A DNA stretch of 64,000 nucleotides from Micromonospora ureilytica. GTDB lineage: Bacteria > Actinomycetota > Actinomycetes > Mycobacteriales > Micromonosporaceae. Shown here piece by piece: positions 8,093 through 15,734 of this stretch; the stretch's first letter is position 1; every line of letters starts with the position of its first letter. The notes below the pieces were generated by a model that was not told the origin of the DNA, searched no databases, and saw only the letters and a program-made list of their open reading frames with translations. The DNA lies in the NCBI RefSeq assembly GCF_015751765.1, contig NZ_JADOTX010000001.1:1860001-1924000 (forward strand), in the 5' to 3' direction. The position numbers were made by a program, and so were the translations under genes.

Positions 8093-8200
8093 CGTTCCTC
8101 CAGGAGGCGGTGGAGTGTCCGACGGCCGGCGTGGAGCAGCGGTGAGGATGACCGTCGGCCCGGCTCCGTAATGTCCTCGACGCCGACGAGTGACATTGTG

Positions 8201-8239
8201 GAAACACCGGGTTGATGGGTCGAGACATTAAGGTGTTTC
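8201..8239. promoter_or_regulatory. Long-spaced dyad upstream of the lectin-dehydrogenase gene
   Basis: GAAACACC (8201-8208) and GGTGTTTC (8232-8239) are perfect inverted repeats 23 bases apart, each preceded by a GACATT element (8192-8197 and 8224-8229). A further GACATT occurs on the minus strand at 8283-8288. The placement about 110-150 bases before the start codon suggests regulator half-sites for a carbohydrate-responsive regulator; no regulator gene is adjacent. Confidence 0.4.
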
Positions 8240-8340
8240 GATTGGACTGTCCATGGCTTCGCCTCGATACATCAAAAGTTTCCAATGTCCGTGCGAAAGT
8301 TCGAGACGGTACGCGAGAAATGCCCGGCTATCGCGCCTGC

Positions 8341-9207
8341 CTACCGCCGTCCGCGCCGCCCCGAACCACCGGTCCGGTTGCCGGTCTTCCGAGTCGGGTT
8401 GGCGGACGTGCGGGCGGCGGCGCCGCCCCGGCCCGCTGCGCCGGCGGGCCGGCGACCCGCCGGCGAGGCTCCGCGCTCCGCTGGCCGACGGCGGGCCGCC
8501 ACCAGCACGAGCACGGCGACCGTGACGACGATCAGGGCCGGGATCAGCCAGGCCGGGAACCCGGTGTCGCGCTGCTCCTCGGCGGCACCGGCTGGTGGGC
8601 TCGCCGGAGCGCCGGTGGGGCCGACCGGGCTGCCGCTGGCCGCGGGGTTGGTCGAGCCCTCGCCCTCGGCCTGGGCGAGCAGCGCCGGATCCGGCCCCGC
8701 CGTGGGCGCCGACCAGCCGGCCGGCGCGGCCGTGCCCCGGCCCTGGTAGTCGAAGGTCACCTCGCCCCGCACCGCCTCACCGTCGGAGGCGACGGAGAGG
8801 TAGCTGGCGGTGTAGCGGCCCTTCGCCGGCCAGTGCGCGACGGTCACCATGGCCGGGAAGCCGGTGTGGTACAGCCGTGGCTCGAACACGCCGTTGACCA
8901 TGAAGTACTCGGTGACCGGCTTGTCCAGTCGCTTCGGCTCGCCGTAGGACCAGCCATTGTCCACTCGCGACCCGTTCGGACCGCTGATGGTGAAGTGCGC
9001 GTTGGAGGCGGGCTTCTCGGTGAAGTACAACGCCAGTTGGGTCAGCGGCTCGCGGACGACGGTGCCCTTCAGCGGGGTGGAGGTCGCCAGTTGCCCGTGC
9101 GCGGACGCCGGCGCGACCGGCAGCAACAGAGTCACCACCACTGTCGCCGCCAGCGCCGCAACGACACGACTCAGGACCTTACGCACAGTGACCCGCTTCG
9201 ATCGCAT
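8341..9207 (-). CDS. CopC-domain copper-binding membrane protein
   Basis: 288 residues. The signal peptide ends ASA and the mature chain begins with His37 (AHGQLATSTPLKG), the N-terminal histidine that CopC domains use as a Cu(II) ligand. The CopC beta-barrel spans about 37-155 (LALYFTEKP, FTISGPNGS, FDYQGRG). A Pro/Gly-rich linker leads to one transmembrane helix (AWLIPALIVVTVAVLVLVAA, about residues 221-240) and a basic cytoplasmic tail. There is no fused CopD. It is divergent from a lipoprotein/membrane-protein pair, suggesting a shared envelope metal-handling role. The ribosome site is weak and a GTG six codons in is an alternative start. Confidence 0.85.
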   Translation of the reverse strand: MRSKRVTVRKVLSRVVAALAATVVVTLLLPVAPASAHGQLATSTPLKGTVVREPLTQLALYFTEKPASNAHFTISGPNGSRVDNGWSYGEPKRLDKPVTEYFMVNGVFEPRLYHTGFPAMVTVAHWPAKGRYTASYLSVASDGEAVRGEVTFDYQGRGTAAPAGWSAPTAGPDPALLAQAEGEGSTNPAASGSPVGPTGAPASPPAGAAEEQRDTGFPAWLIPALIVVTVAVLVLVAARRRPAERGASPAGRRPAGAAGRGGAAARTSANPTRKTGNRTGGSGRRGRR

Positions 9208-9310
9208 CCGTTCATCATGGTCATTTCCCCGGCACCGAACAAGACGTAGAGTTCTCCTCCCCGACGATCAACCCGACACCCGTCCCCCTCGCGTCGTTCG
9301 GAGTCCGCCC

Positions 9311-9787
9311 GTGTTCGTCCGCACCCCCGCCGCCCGCACCTCGGCCACCCTCGCCTCCGTCACCCTCGCCGCCCTACTCCTCGCCGGTTGCGGGCACGAT
9401 GACGACCCCTCCGTGGCCACGCCCTCGACGGCCCCCACGTCCGCCGCCCCGTCGAGCGCCACCCCCACCGCGCCGACTCCGACGGTCACCGCCACGCCCA
9501 GCGCCTCCGCCAGCACCGCCGCTGTGGACCAACAGATCACCGTGACGATCGCGAAGAAGCGGGTCGATCCGCCGACCGGACGGATCACCGTCGGTAAGGG
9601 CAAGCTGGTCCGGATCACTGTCACCTCCGACGTGGCCGACGAGCTGCACGTGCACGGCTACGACCTGGGCGCCCGGCTGCCGGCCGGCACCCCCGGCTCG
9701 GTGGAGTTCAAAGCGGACAAGACCGGGCTTTTCGAGGTGGAGACGCACGAGTCCGAGCTGGTGCTCTTCCAGCTCGTCGTCCGCTGA
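9311..9787 (+). CDS. Lipoprotein with a cupredoxin-like domain
   Basis: 158 residues from GTG at 9311. The lipobox LLLAGC places the lipidated cysteine at residue 27. A Thr/Ala/Pro-rich stalk (about 30-72) leads to a beta-sandwich domain (about 75-158): QITVTIAKKRVDPPTGRITVGKGKLVRITVTSD in two strands, then DELHVHGYDLGARLPAG and FEVETHESELVLFQLVVR. HVHGY and THESE are where cupredoxins place metal ligands, but a full Cu site (His-Cys-Met) is not present, so binding may be weak or structural. It is five bases before the next gene and surely co-transcribed with it. Confidence 0.75.
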   Translation: MFVRTPAARTSATLASVTLAALLLAGCGHDDDPSVATPSTAPTSAAPSSATPTAPTPTVTATPSASASTAAVDQQITVTIAKKRVDPPTGRITVGKGKLVRITVTSDVADELHVHGYDLGARLPAGTPGSVEFKADKTGLFEVETHESELVLFQLVVR

Positions 9788-9792
9788 GCGGC

Positions 9793-11133
9793 ATGACGGC
9801 CGCTCCCACGCTGCTGGCACACGGCGTCGGCGGCCGCCAGGACCTGCCGATCACGCTGCCGCAGCTCGTCGTCGCCGCCGCGCTGACCCTCGTCGTCACG
9901 TTCGTGGCACTGGGCCTGCTCTGGCGCGAGCCCCGACTCGACCGGGACGCCGCCGGCGGTCGACCGGCGCCACGCTGGCTCGCCCGACTCGTCGACGCGC
10001 CCGCGTTCCGGTGGGCGCTGCGCGGGCTCGGCCTGCTCGCCGCCGCGTGGTTCTGCCTCGGCCTGTTGGGCGGGCCGGACACCGCGGACAACCCGACCGC
10101 CGGCGCGCTCTACGTGCTGCTCTGGGTCGGGCTGGCCCCGCTGTCGCTGCTACTCGGCCCGGTCTGGCGGGCGGTCAACCCGCTGCGTACGGTGCACCTG
10201 TTCGGGGCGCTGGCGGCACGGCGCGACCCGAACCGTGGGCTCCGCGAGCTGCCCGACGGCGTCGGCTGGTGGCCGGCCGCGGCCACCCTGTTCGGGTTCG
10301 TCTGGCTGGAACTGGTCGCCCCCGACCGGGCCACCCTGCCGGTCATCACCGCCTGGCTGGCCGGGTACGCGGTGGTCCTGCTGGTCGGCGCGGTGGTGTT
10401 CGGCGCCGGCTGGTTCGACCACGCCGACCCGTTCGAGACGTACAGCACGCTGATCGGTCAGCTCGCCCCGCTCGGCCGGGCCGCCGACGGCGTCCTGGTG
10501 TGGCGCAACCCGCTCGACGGGATCGCCGGCCTGCGACCCCGCCCCGGGCTGGTCGCCGTGGTGATCGTGCTGCTCGGCTCGACCATGTACGACAGCCTCT
10601 CCAACGCCCCGGGCTGGTTGCGCTTCAGCCAGGAGAACGGCCTGCATCCGGCGGTCACCGGCAGCGCCGGCCTGAGCCTCGTCATCGCCGCCGTCGCGGT
10701 GGCGTACCTCGCCGCCACCGGCGCCGCGGCGCGCATCGGCCGCGCCGACGCGGCCGACGCCCGTGGGGTGCCGGGCGAGATCGCCCACTCCATCGTGCCG
10801 ATCGCTGTGGGGTACGTCGTGGCGCACTACTACTCGCTGCTGATCCTGGAGGGTCAGCGCACCATCGCGTTGCTCTCCGACCCGCTGGGCACCGGCGCCA
10901 ACTGGCTCGGCACCGCCGACTGGGAGCCGCACACCGGGCTGGTGACGCCCTCCGGAGTGGCCACCCTGCAGATCACCGTCATCATCCTCGGGCACCTGCT
11001 CGGCACGCTGCTCGCCCACGACCGCGCTCTGTACCTGTTCCCCAGGGCCCGGGCGGTGGCCGGCCAACTTCCCCTACTGGCACTGATGGTCGCGTACACC
11101 GTCGCCGGCCTGCTGCTGCTCTACGCGGGGTAG
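9793..11133 (+). CDS. Polytopic membrane protein co-transcribed with the cupredoxin-like lipoprotein
   Basis: 446 residues with roughly ten to twelve hydrophobic segments (for example LPQLVVAAALTLVVTFVALG, GYAVVLLVGAVVFGAGWF, GLVAVVIVLLGSTM, LPLLALMVAYTVAGLLLLYA). No nucleotide-binding or protease motif is seen. Conserved-looking charged residues sit in loops (NPLRTVHLFGAL, DPFETYSTLIGQLAPLGR, AHYYSLLILEGQRTIALLSDP). The length and its position behind a cupredoxin-like lipoprotein, with a CopC-like gene divergent, recur as a set in related actinomycetes as I remember them; function is not known to me. Membrane topology is clear, role is not. Confidence 0.7.
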   Translation: MTAAPTLLAHGVGGRQDLPITLPQLVVAAALTLVVTFVALGLLWREPRLDRDAAGGRPAPRWLARLVDAPAFRWALRGLGLLAAAWFCLGLLGGPDTADNPTAGALYVLLWVGLAPLSLLLGPVWRAVNPLRTVHLFGALAARRDPNRGLRELPDGVGWWPAAATLFGFVWLELVAPDRATLPVITAWLAGYAVVLLVGAVVFGAGWFDHADPFETYSTLIGQLAPLGRAADGVLVWRNPLDGIAGLRPRPGLVAVVIVLLGSTMYDSLSNAPGWLRFSQENGLHPAVTGSAGLSLVIAAVAVAYLAATGAAARIGRADAADARGVPGEIAHSIVPIAVGYVVAHYYSLLILEGQRTIALLSDPLGTGANWLGTADWEPHTGLVTPSGVATLQITVIILGHLLGTLLAHDRALYLFPRARAVAGQLPLLALMVAYTVAGLLLLYAG

Positions 11134-11169
11134 TCCCGCCGGGCTCCGACCCGTGCGTCATGATGGCCC

Positions 11170-11937
11170 GTGGACTCCGATCTTCAGCGCTACCTCGACG
11201 ACCTGGTCACCACCGCCCGCGACGTGCTCGGCGCCGACCTCGTCGGCGCGTACGCGGCCGGCTCGGTGGGACTCGGCGCGTACCAGGCCGGGCGCAGCGA
11301 CGCGGACGTGGCACTGCTCAGCGCCGGACCGCTCACCGAGGCCGCCAAGCGGACGCTGGTCGCCCGGCTGCGACACGAGGCGCTGCCCTGCCCGGCGCGC
11401 GGACTGGAACTGGTCGTCTACGACCGGGCGGTGGCCGCCTCCGGCACCCCCGAACCCGGCTTCGAGGTCGAACTGAACACCGGGGCCGCCATGCCGTTCC
11501 GGCGCACCCTCGACCCCGCCGACCGCCCGGTAGCCGACGGCCGATTCTGGTACGGCCTCGACCGCAGCATCCTGCACCAGAGTGGACTCCCACTGTTCGG
11601 GCCACCGGCCGGGGAGGTCTTCGCCGACCTCGCCCCAGCCGACCTGCGCCGGCTGCTCATCGAAGCGCTGTCCTGGTGGCTGGCCCTGCCCACACCGCCG
11701 GCCGACCAGCCCGCACCCGGCACCGAGGACGCCGTACTCGGCGCCTGCCGGTCGCTGGTACGCCACCGCGACGGCGTCTGGCTCGCGAAGGTGACCGCCG
11801 GTCAGCGGCTGATCGACGCCGGCGACCCGGCCGAGGTGATCCGTCGGGCGGTCGCCGCGCGGCACGGCGGGCCGCCGCCCACCGGGGCGCAGGCCCGAGC
11901 CTTCCAACAACGGGTACGCGACGAGATCGCCGGATAG
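11170..11937 (+). CDS. AadA-like nucleotidyltransferase
   Basis: 255 residues from GTG at 11170. The nucleotidyltransferase signature GSVGLGAYQAGRSDADV (residues 31-47) gives the glycine-serine turn and Asp44/Asp46, the metal-binding pair. The C-terminal helical domain (about 150-255) with DLRRLLIEALSWWL and GVWLAKVTAGQRLID matches the DUF4111/ANT(3'')-type layout. Such proteins adenylylate aminoglycosides, but many chromosomal homologues have no shown resistance role. It stands alone after the membrane-protein operon. Calling it a resistance gene would be overreach. Confidence 0.7.
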   Translation: MDSDLQRYLDDLVTTARDVLGADLVGAYAAGSVGLGAYQAGRSDADVALLSAGPLTEAAKRTLVARLRHEALPCPARGLELVVYDRAVAASGTPEPGFEVELNTGAAMPFRRTLDPADRPVADGRFWYGLDRSILHQSGLPLFGPPAGEVFADLAPADLRRLLIEALSWWLALPTPPADQPAPGTEDAVLGACRSLVRHRDGVWLAKVTAGQRLIDAGDPAEVIRRAVAARHGGPPPTGAQARAFQQRVRDEIAG

Positions 11938-12013
11938 CCGTCGCGCTGTTTCCGTGGGCGGGCCTCGCGGCGCTCAGCGGACCGGCTTGGGGCCAACCAG
12001 TTCTTCCCGACGG

Positions 12014-13225
12014 TCATCGGACCTCACCGACCCGGTCGACGATGGCGTACGTGGGCACGGCATCTGCCGTCACGGTCCCGGCCGGTACGCCGCGCGCCTT
12101 CCGGATCTGCACCGTACGGAAGCCGAGCAGTTCACGCCCCGCGGTGTCGAAGACCAGTTCCTCCCGTCGGGTCTCGTCCTCGGTCGACTCACCATCGCGG
12201 CCGATCGCGACACCCTGCCGACCAGCTAGATCGACCGGGCCGTCGACCCGCTCGACTCCGGGAATCAGTGCGACCGCCCGGTAGAGGGCAGCCCGAACTT
12301 CCGGAGACATGATCGGGACGGCCTCCCGGAGCAGGTCCAGGACCGTGGTGAAGACCTGCTGGTCGGCAGAGTGTTTGTTCTGGGAACCGACCGCCTCCCG
12401 CAGGGTGTCCAGTAGCCGGGCCGGATCGGTCGGCAGGCTCGCCAGGTACGCCGGCGTCGGCCGGTACACCTCGCCCGGGTCCCGGACCGCCGGGCAGCTC
12501 GCACAGTCGGCGGGCGGCTGGTAGTCGGGCGCCGGCCCGTACTCCTCGACCTTCGGAGGAGCGGTCAGGTCGTACCCGAGTTCGCGAGCGACCTCGGCGT
12601 CGGCAGGGGTCAGCGGGGTACGGCTGACCCCCTCGGTGATGCGCAGCCGCGCCGACCTCAGGCCCTCGACGGTGTACCACATCTCGTGCCGGCGAACCAC
12701 CCAGACCCTGGCCACCGGACCGGGACCCTCGACGTCGCCGATCACCGACAGGGACCCCTCCGCGACCACCCGGTAAATGAACTGGCCCGGCCGGATCTCG
12801 ACGGCCGGGTCGAGCCGGGCATTCGCGGCCACCAGCCGCAGCACCGTCCCGGCGTCGTCGCCGTCGCCGATCGGGACCGTGGCGGGGATGCTGTCCACCC
12901 CACCCCGGTCCGGGCCGCCGGAAACCGTCGCCGGGGTGAGGATCGCCGGCACGATCAGCGCCGTGGCAACCGCAGCCGAGACGCCGAGCCCGGCGAGCGA
13001 CCAGTGCCACCACCGGGCGCCGCGCCGGTGCCTCCGGCCCGCCGGCCGGGTACGCACCGCTGCGCCACGGCGACGCCACGGCGATGCCACGGCGCCCGTC
13101 CGGATCGCCGCGGATTCGGCCCGAGCCTGCACGAGCAAGGCCGCCCGGGCGCGCGCCATCGCCTCGGCGGACGGTGCCGGAGCCTTCCCCAGTACGTCGC
13201 GAATCATCCGCGCTTCGTCCATCAC
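12014..13225 (-). CDS. CU044_5270-family membrane protein, sigma-factor partner
   Basis: 403 residues. A cytoplasmic, Arg/Ala-rich N-terminus of about 70 residues precedes one transmembrane helix (WHWSLAGLGVSAAVATALIVPAI, about 75-97) and a large extracellular domain. The latter has strands like GQFIYRVVAEG and RHEMWYTVEGLRSARL and ends with the family-like C-terminus (GVAIGRDGESTEDETRREELVFDTAGRELLGFRTVQ), with a CASCP cysteine pair near residue 245. The ATG overlaps the stop of the ECF sigma gene (ATGA), so translation is coupled. In this family the protein usually accompanies an ECF sigma factor and plausibly acts as its membrane anti-sigma or sensor; that is inference. Confidence 0.8.
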   Translation of the reverse strand: MMDEARMIRDVLGKAPAPSAEAMARARAALLVQARAESAAIRTGAVASPWRRRGAAVRTRPAGRRHRRGARWWHWSLAGLGVSAAVATALIVPAILTPATVSGGPDRGGVDSIPATVPIGDGDDAGTVLRLVAANARLDPAVEIRPGQFIYRVVAEGSLSVIGDVEGPGPVARVWVVRRHEMWYTVEGLRSARLRITEGVSRTPLTPADAEVARELGYDLTAPPKVEEYGPAPDYQPPADCASCPAVRDPGEVYRPTPAYLASLPTDPARLLDTLREAVGSQNKHSADQQVFTTVLDLLREAVPIMSPEVRAALYRAVALIPGVERVDGPVDLAGRQGVAIGRDGESTEDETRREELVFDTAGRELLGFRTVQIRKARGVPAGTVTADAVPTYAIVDRVGEVR

Positions 13226-13959
13226 AGGTCCCCCAGGTCTCGATCGTGGCCGCTCGGATCGGTGTCGCCAAGCACCTCGCGCACCTTGCGGCGCGCCCGA
13301 CTGAGTCGGGAACAGACCGTCCCGTACGGAATTTCCAGGGCTGCCGCGACCTCGTGGTAGGTGAGTTCGCCGAGCGCGACAAGCAGGAGTACGTCCCGGT
13401 CCCGGGCCGAGAGGGAGGCCAGTGCCCTGGCCAGATCACGGTGCACGCTCTGCGCGCTGACCATCGCGGCTATCCGCTCGTCGTGACCGACGACGGACTG
13501 GTCCCGCGGCGCCCGGGCCAGTGCCCGGTAGCGCCGCTGCTCGCTACGCCGCTGGCGGCGGACGAGGTTCGTGGCGATGCCGTACAGCCACGCCCGGACG
13601 TGCCCGCCCGGTACACGCTCTCCGGTTGATTCCCTGGCCTCGCGACCGGTGGAGGCGTCACCGGCGCGTTCGGCCGGGGCACCGTCGTCGGCGGGGTCTC
13701 CCGCGTCGAATCGGGTCCGCTTGGCGAAGGCGATCAGGAAGGTCTCCGCCGCCAGGTCGTCGGCGGCGGCCGGGCCAAGCCGGTTCGCGGCGAACCGGTG
13801 GATCTCCGGGTAGTACCGGTCGAAGAGCAGCGCGAACCTTTCCGGCTCGGCGCGCGACCGCTCGATCAGGACGACGTCGGCCACCGCGCCGAGGTCGTCG
13901 GGCGGGTCGGTGCCCGCCAGGGAGCCGGGAGCGACCGCACCCACGGGTGGCCCGGTCAC
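13222..13959 (-). CDS. ECF-type RNA polymerase sigma factor
   Basis: 245 residues if read from GTG at 13959. Region 2 is ALLFDRYYPEIHRFAANRLG followed by AADDLAAETFLIAFAKR. Region 4 is LARALASLSARDRDVLLLVA with the helix-turn-helix LTYHEVAAALEIPYGTVCSR. Between them is an unusually long Asp/Glu/Gly-rich insertion of about 35 residues. The start is uncertain: a GGAGG at about 13977-13981 is placed for a six-codon ATG frame (MTGTLS) whose stop overlaps this GTG, which would couple translation. Region 3 is absent, as in ECF sigmas. Co-transcribed with the downstream CU044_5270-type gene. Confidence 0.88.
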   Translation of the reverse strand: MTGPPVGAVAPGSLAGTDPPDDLGAVADVVLIERSRAEPERFALLFDRYYPEIHRFAANRLGPAAADDLAAETFLIAFAKRTRFDAGDPADDGAPAERAGDASTGREARESTGERVPGGHVRAWLYGIATNLVRRQRRSEQRRYRALARAPRDQSVVGHDERIAAMVSAQSVHRDLARALASLSARDRDVLLLVALGELTYHEVAAALEIPYGTVCSRLSRARRKVREVLGDTDPSGHDRDLGDL

Positions 13960-13978
13960 GAGAGGGTTCCGGTCATCG
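13959..13978 (-). other. Six-codon overlapping leader frame before the sigma gene
   Basis: On the minus strand GGAGG is followed ten bases later by ATG ACC GGA ACC CTC TCG TGA, whose stop overlaps the GTG start of the sigma factor (GTGA). It may simply deliver ribosomes to the GTG. It is small and could be chance. Confidence 0.3.
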
Positions 13979-14112
13979 ATTGTCGTCCTCCAGGGAGCGT
14001 CATGCGTCCGACACCCCTCTACGCCCGATGACGGCGTTCCCCTTCGCGCCCGACGGCTGGTGTCCCGCAATCCTCGCGAGTACCCGGCACGACCTCCCCG
14101 TCCGGTGTGGCG

Positions 14113-15507
14113 TCAGCGGACCGGTTGGGGCTTCAGCGAGGCGAAGAGCAGGTTGAGGCCCTCGGTCATGGTCGGGTGGGTGATCACGGCGTCGCGCAGA
14201 GCCGTCCACGGCATGCCGGCGAGCATGGCCAGTTGCACCGAGGTGATCACCTCGCCGGCCTCGGCGCCGAGCAGCGCCGCACCGAGGATCCGGTCGGTGT
14301 TGGTGTCGATGACCGCCTTCCACATGCCCTGGGTCTGGCGCAGGGTGCGTGCCCGGGGGATGGCGGCGACGGGCAGGTGGGCGACCTGGACGTCGTACCC
14401 GGCGCGGCGCGCCTCGGTCTCGGTCAGCCCGATCCGCGCCAGCTCCGGGGTGGTGAAGACGGTGTACGGGATCAGCCGGTCGGCGGTGCTGCGCTGGCCT
14501 CCCGCGAGGTTCGCCCGGATGATCCGGTAGTCGTCCAACGAGACGTGGGTGAACTGCGGGCTGCCGGCGACGTCTCCGGCCGCCCAGGTGCGCTCGGCGC
14601 TGGTCCGCAGGTGCTCGTCGACCTCTACGAAGCCCCGCTCGCTGAGACGTACGCCGGCCACGTCCAAGCCGAGCCCGTCGGTCACCGGTTCCCGACCGGC
14701 CGCCACCAGCACATCCTCCCCGATCACCGCGCTGCCGTCGTCAAGTGTCACCCGGAGCGAGCCGTCGGCCTCCCGGTCGACCCGCGCGACCGCGACACCC
14801 ACCCGGACGTCGATGCCGTCATCGAGGAAGACACGCATCACCGCGTCGCTCATGTCGGGGTCCTCCCGGGTGAGCAGCCGTGGACCGCCCTCGACCAGCG
14901 TCACCGCGCTGCCGAACAACGCGAACATCTGCGCGAACTCCACCCCGACGGTGCCGCCGCCGAGGACCACCAATCGGGCCGGCAACCGATCCAGGCGCAG
15001 CAGCTCGTCGCTGGTGAGCACCCCAGCCTCGGCCATCCCGGGCACCGACGGCAGATGCGGGCGAGTGCCCGTGTTGATCACCACGTCGCTGCCGCGCAAC
15101 AGCCGCTCGCCGCCGTCGGCGAGTGCCACCCGTACGGTCCGTGGACCGACGAACCGGGCCTCGCCGATCACCAGGTGTAGGCCGGAGTCGAGGAACTGCT
15201 GCCGGTTGGCGGCGACCATCCCCTCGACCACGTCCTGCTTGTGCGCGCGCAACAGGTCAACGTCGACCCGGCCGCCCTCCACCGCCAGGCCGAGCGCCGA
15301 CGCGTCCCGTAGCTGGCGGGCGGCCCGCGCGCTGGTCACCAACGCCTTCGTCGGGATGCACGCGACGTTGATGCAGCTGCCGCCGATCATGCCGCGCTCG
15401 ACCATGGCGACCCGCTGCCCGGACCGGGCGACGTCCATGCTCAACGTCTTTCCGGCCTTGCCGCCACCGACGACGAGCAGGTCGAACTCCTCCGGTTGGT
15501 CGGCCAC
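14113..15507 (-). CDS. Pyridine-nucleotide disulfide oxidoreductase (mercuric reductase/Lpd-like)
   Basis: 464 residues from GTG at 15507, with GAGAGGAG just upstream. The FAD dinucleotide motif is LLVVGGGKAGKTLSM (residues 10-24), the redox-active disulfide is Cys45/Cys50 in GGSCINVACIPTKA, the NAD(P) motif is VVLGGGTVGVEFAQMF, the second FAD motif is TWAAGDVAG, and the C-terminal dimer-interface motif HPTMTEGLN carries the catalytic His. The length matches class I flavoprotein disulfide reductases. It lacks an N-terminal heavy-metal domain and the C-terminal Cys pair of MerA. It is therefore probably a general reductase of unassigned substrate rather than a mercury reductase. It stands alone. 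Confidence 0.9.
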   Translation of the reverse strand: MADQPEEFDLLVVGGGKAGKTLSMDVARSGQRVAMVERGMIGGSCINVACIPTKALVTSARAARQLRDASALGLAVEGGRVDVDLLRAHKQDVVEGMVAANRQQFLDSGLHLVIGEARFVGPRTVRVALADGGERLLRGSDVVINTGTRPHLPSVPGMAEAGVLTSDELLRLDRLPARLVVLGGGTVGVEFAQMFALFGSAVTLVEGGPRLLTREDPDMSDAVMRVFLDDGIDVRVGVAVARVDREADGSLRVTLDDGSAVIGEDVLVAAGREPVTDGLGLDVAGVRLSERGFVEVDEHLRTSAERTWAAGDVAGSPQFTHVSLDDYRIIRANLAGGQRSTADRLIPYTVFTTPELARIGLTETEARRAGYDVQVAHLPVAAIPRARTLRQTQGMWKAVIDTNTDRILGAALLGAEAGEVITSVQLAMLAGMPWTALRDAVITHPTMTEGLNLLFASLKPQPVR

Positions 15508-15652
15508 CGGGCGCTCCTCTCGGTCACCGGCCGGGCCGGCGGCCGCCGCTGGTGCGCGGCGGCCAGCCCAGCCTGCCAGCTCCGACGGGTACGGCGACCC
15601 GGTTCGGCGCAGAATCCGCCCGAGCCACCACCCGCACCCTGCCCCATGGCGG

Positions 15653-15719
15653 GATCTTGCACTTTCTGTCGCGGCATAGCGGACATTCCGTGCGTACCGG
15701 CGACCGAAACCGCAAGATC
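15653..15719. repeat. GATC-bounded palindromic element, type A copy 1
   Basis: 67-bp element. Left arm GATCTTGCACTTTCTGTCG (15653-15671) pairs with the complement of 15701-15719 at 16 of 19 positions. The first 18 bases of the left arm are identical to the right arm of the element at 38379-38446. It lies after the DivIVA-like gene and before the start of the flavoprotein gene. Confidence 0.75.
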
Positions 15720-15734
15720 GGCGCGTTGCTGAGG

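Noticed and set aside
11170..11937. Aminoglycoside resistance gene
   Set aside because: Motif supports a nucleotidyltransferase only; no resistance context or known resistance-type residues can be claimed.
14113..15507. Mercuric reductase
   Set aside because: No N-terminal heavy-metal domain, no C-terminal Cys pair and no mer genes nearby.
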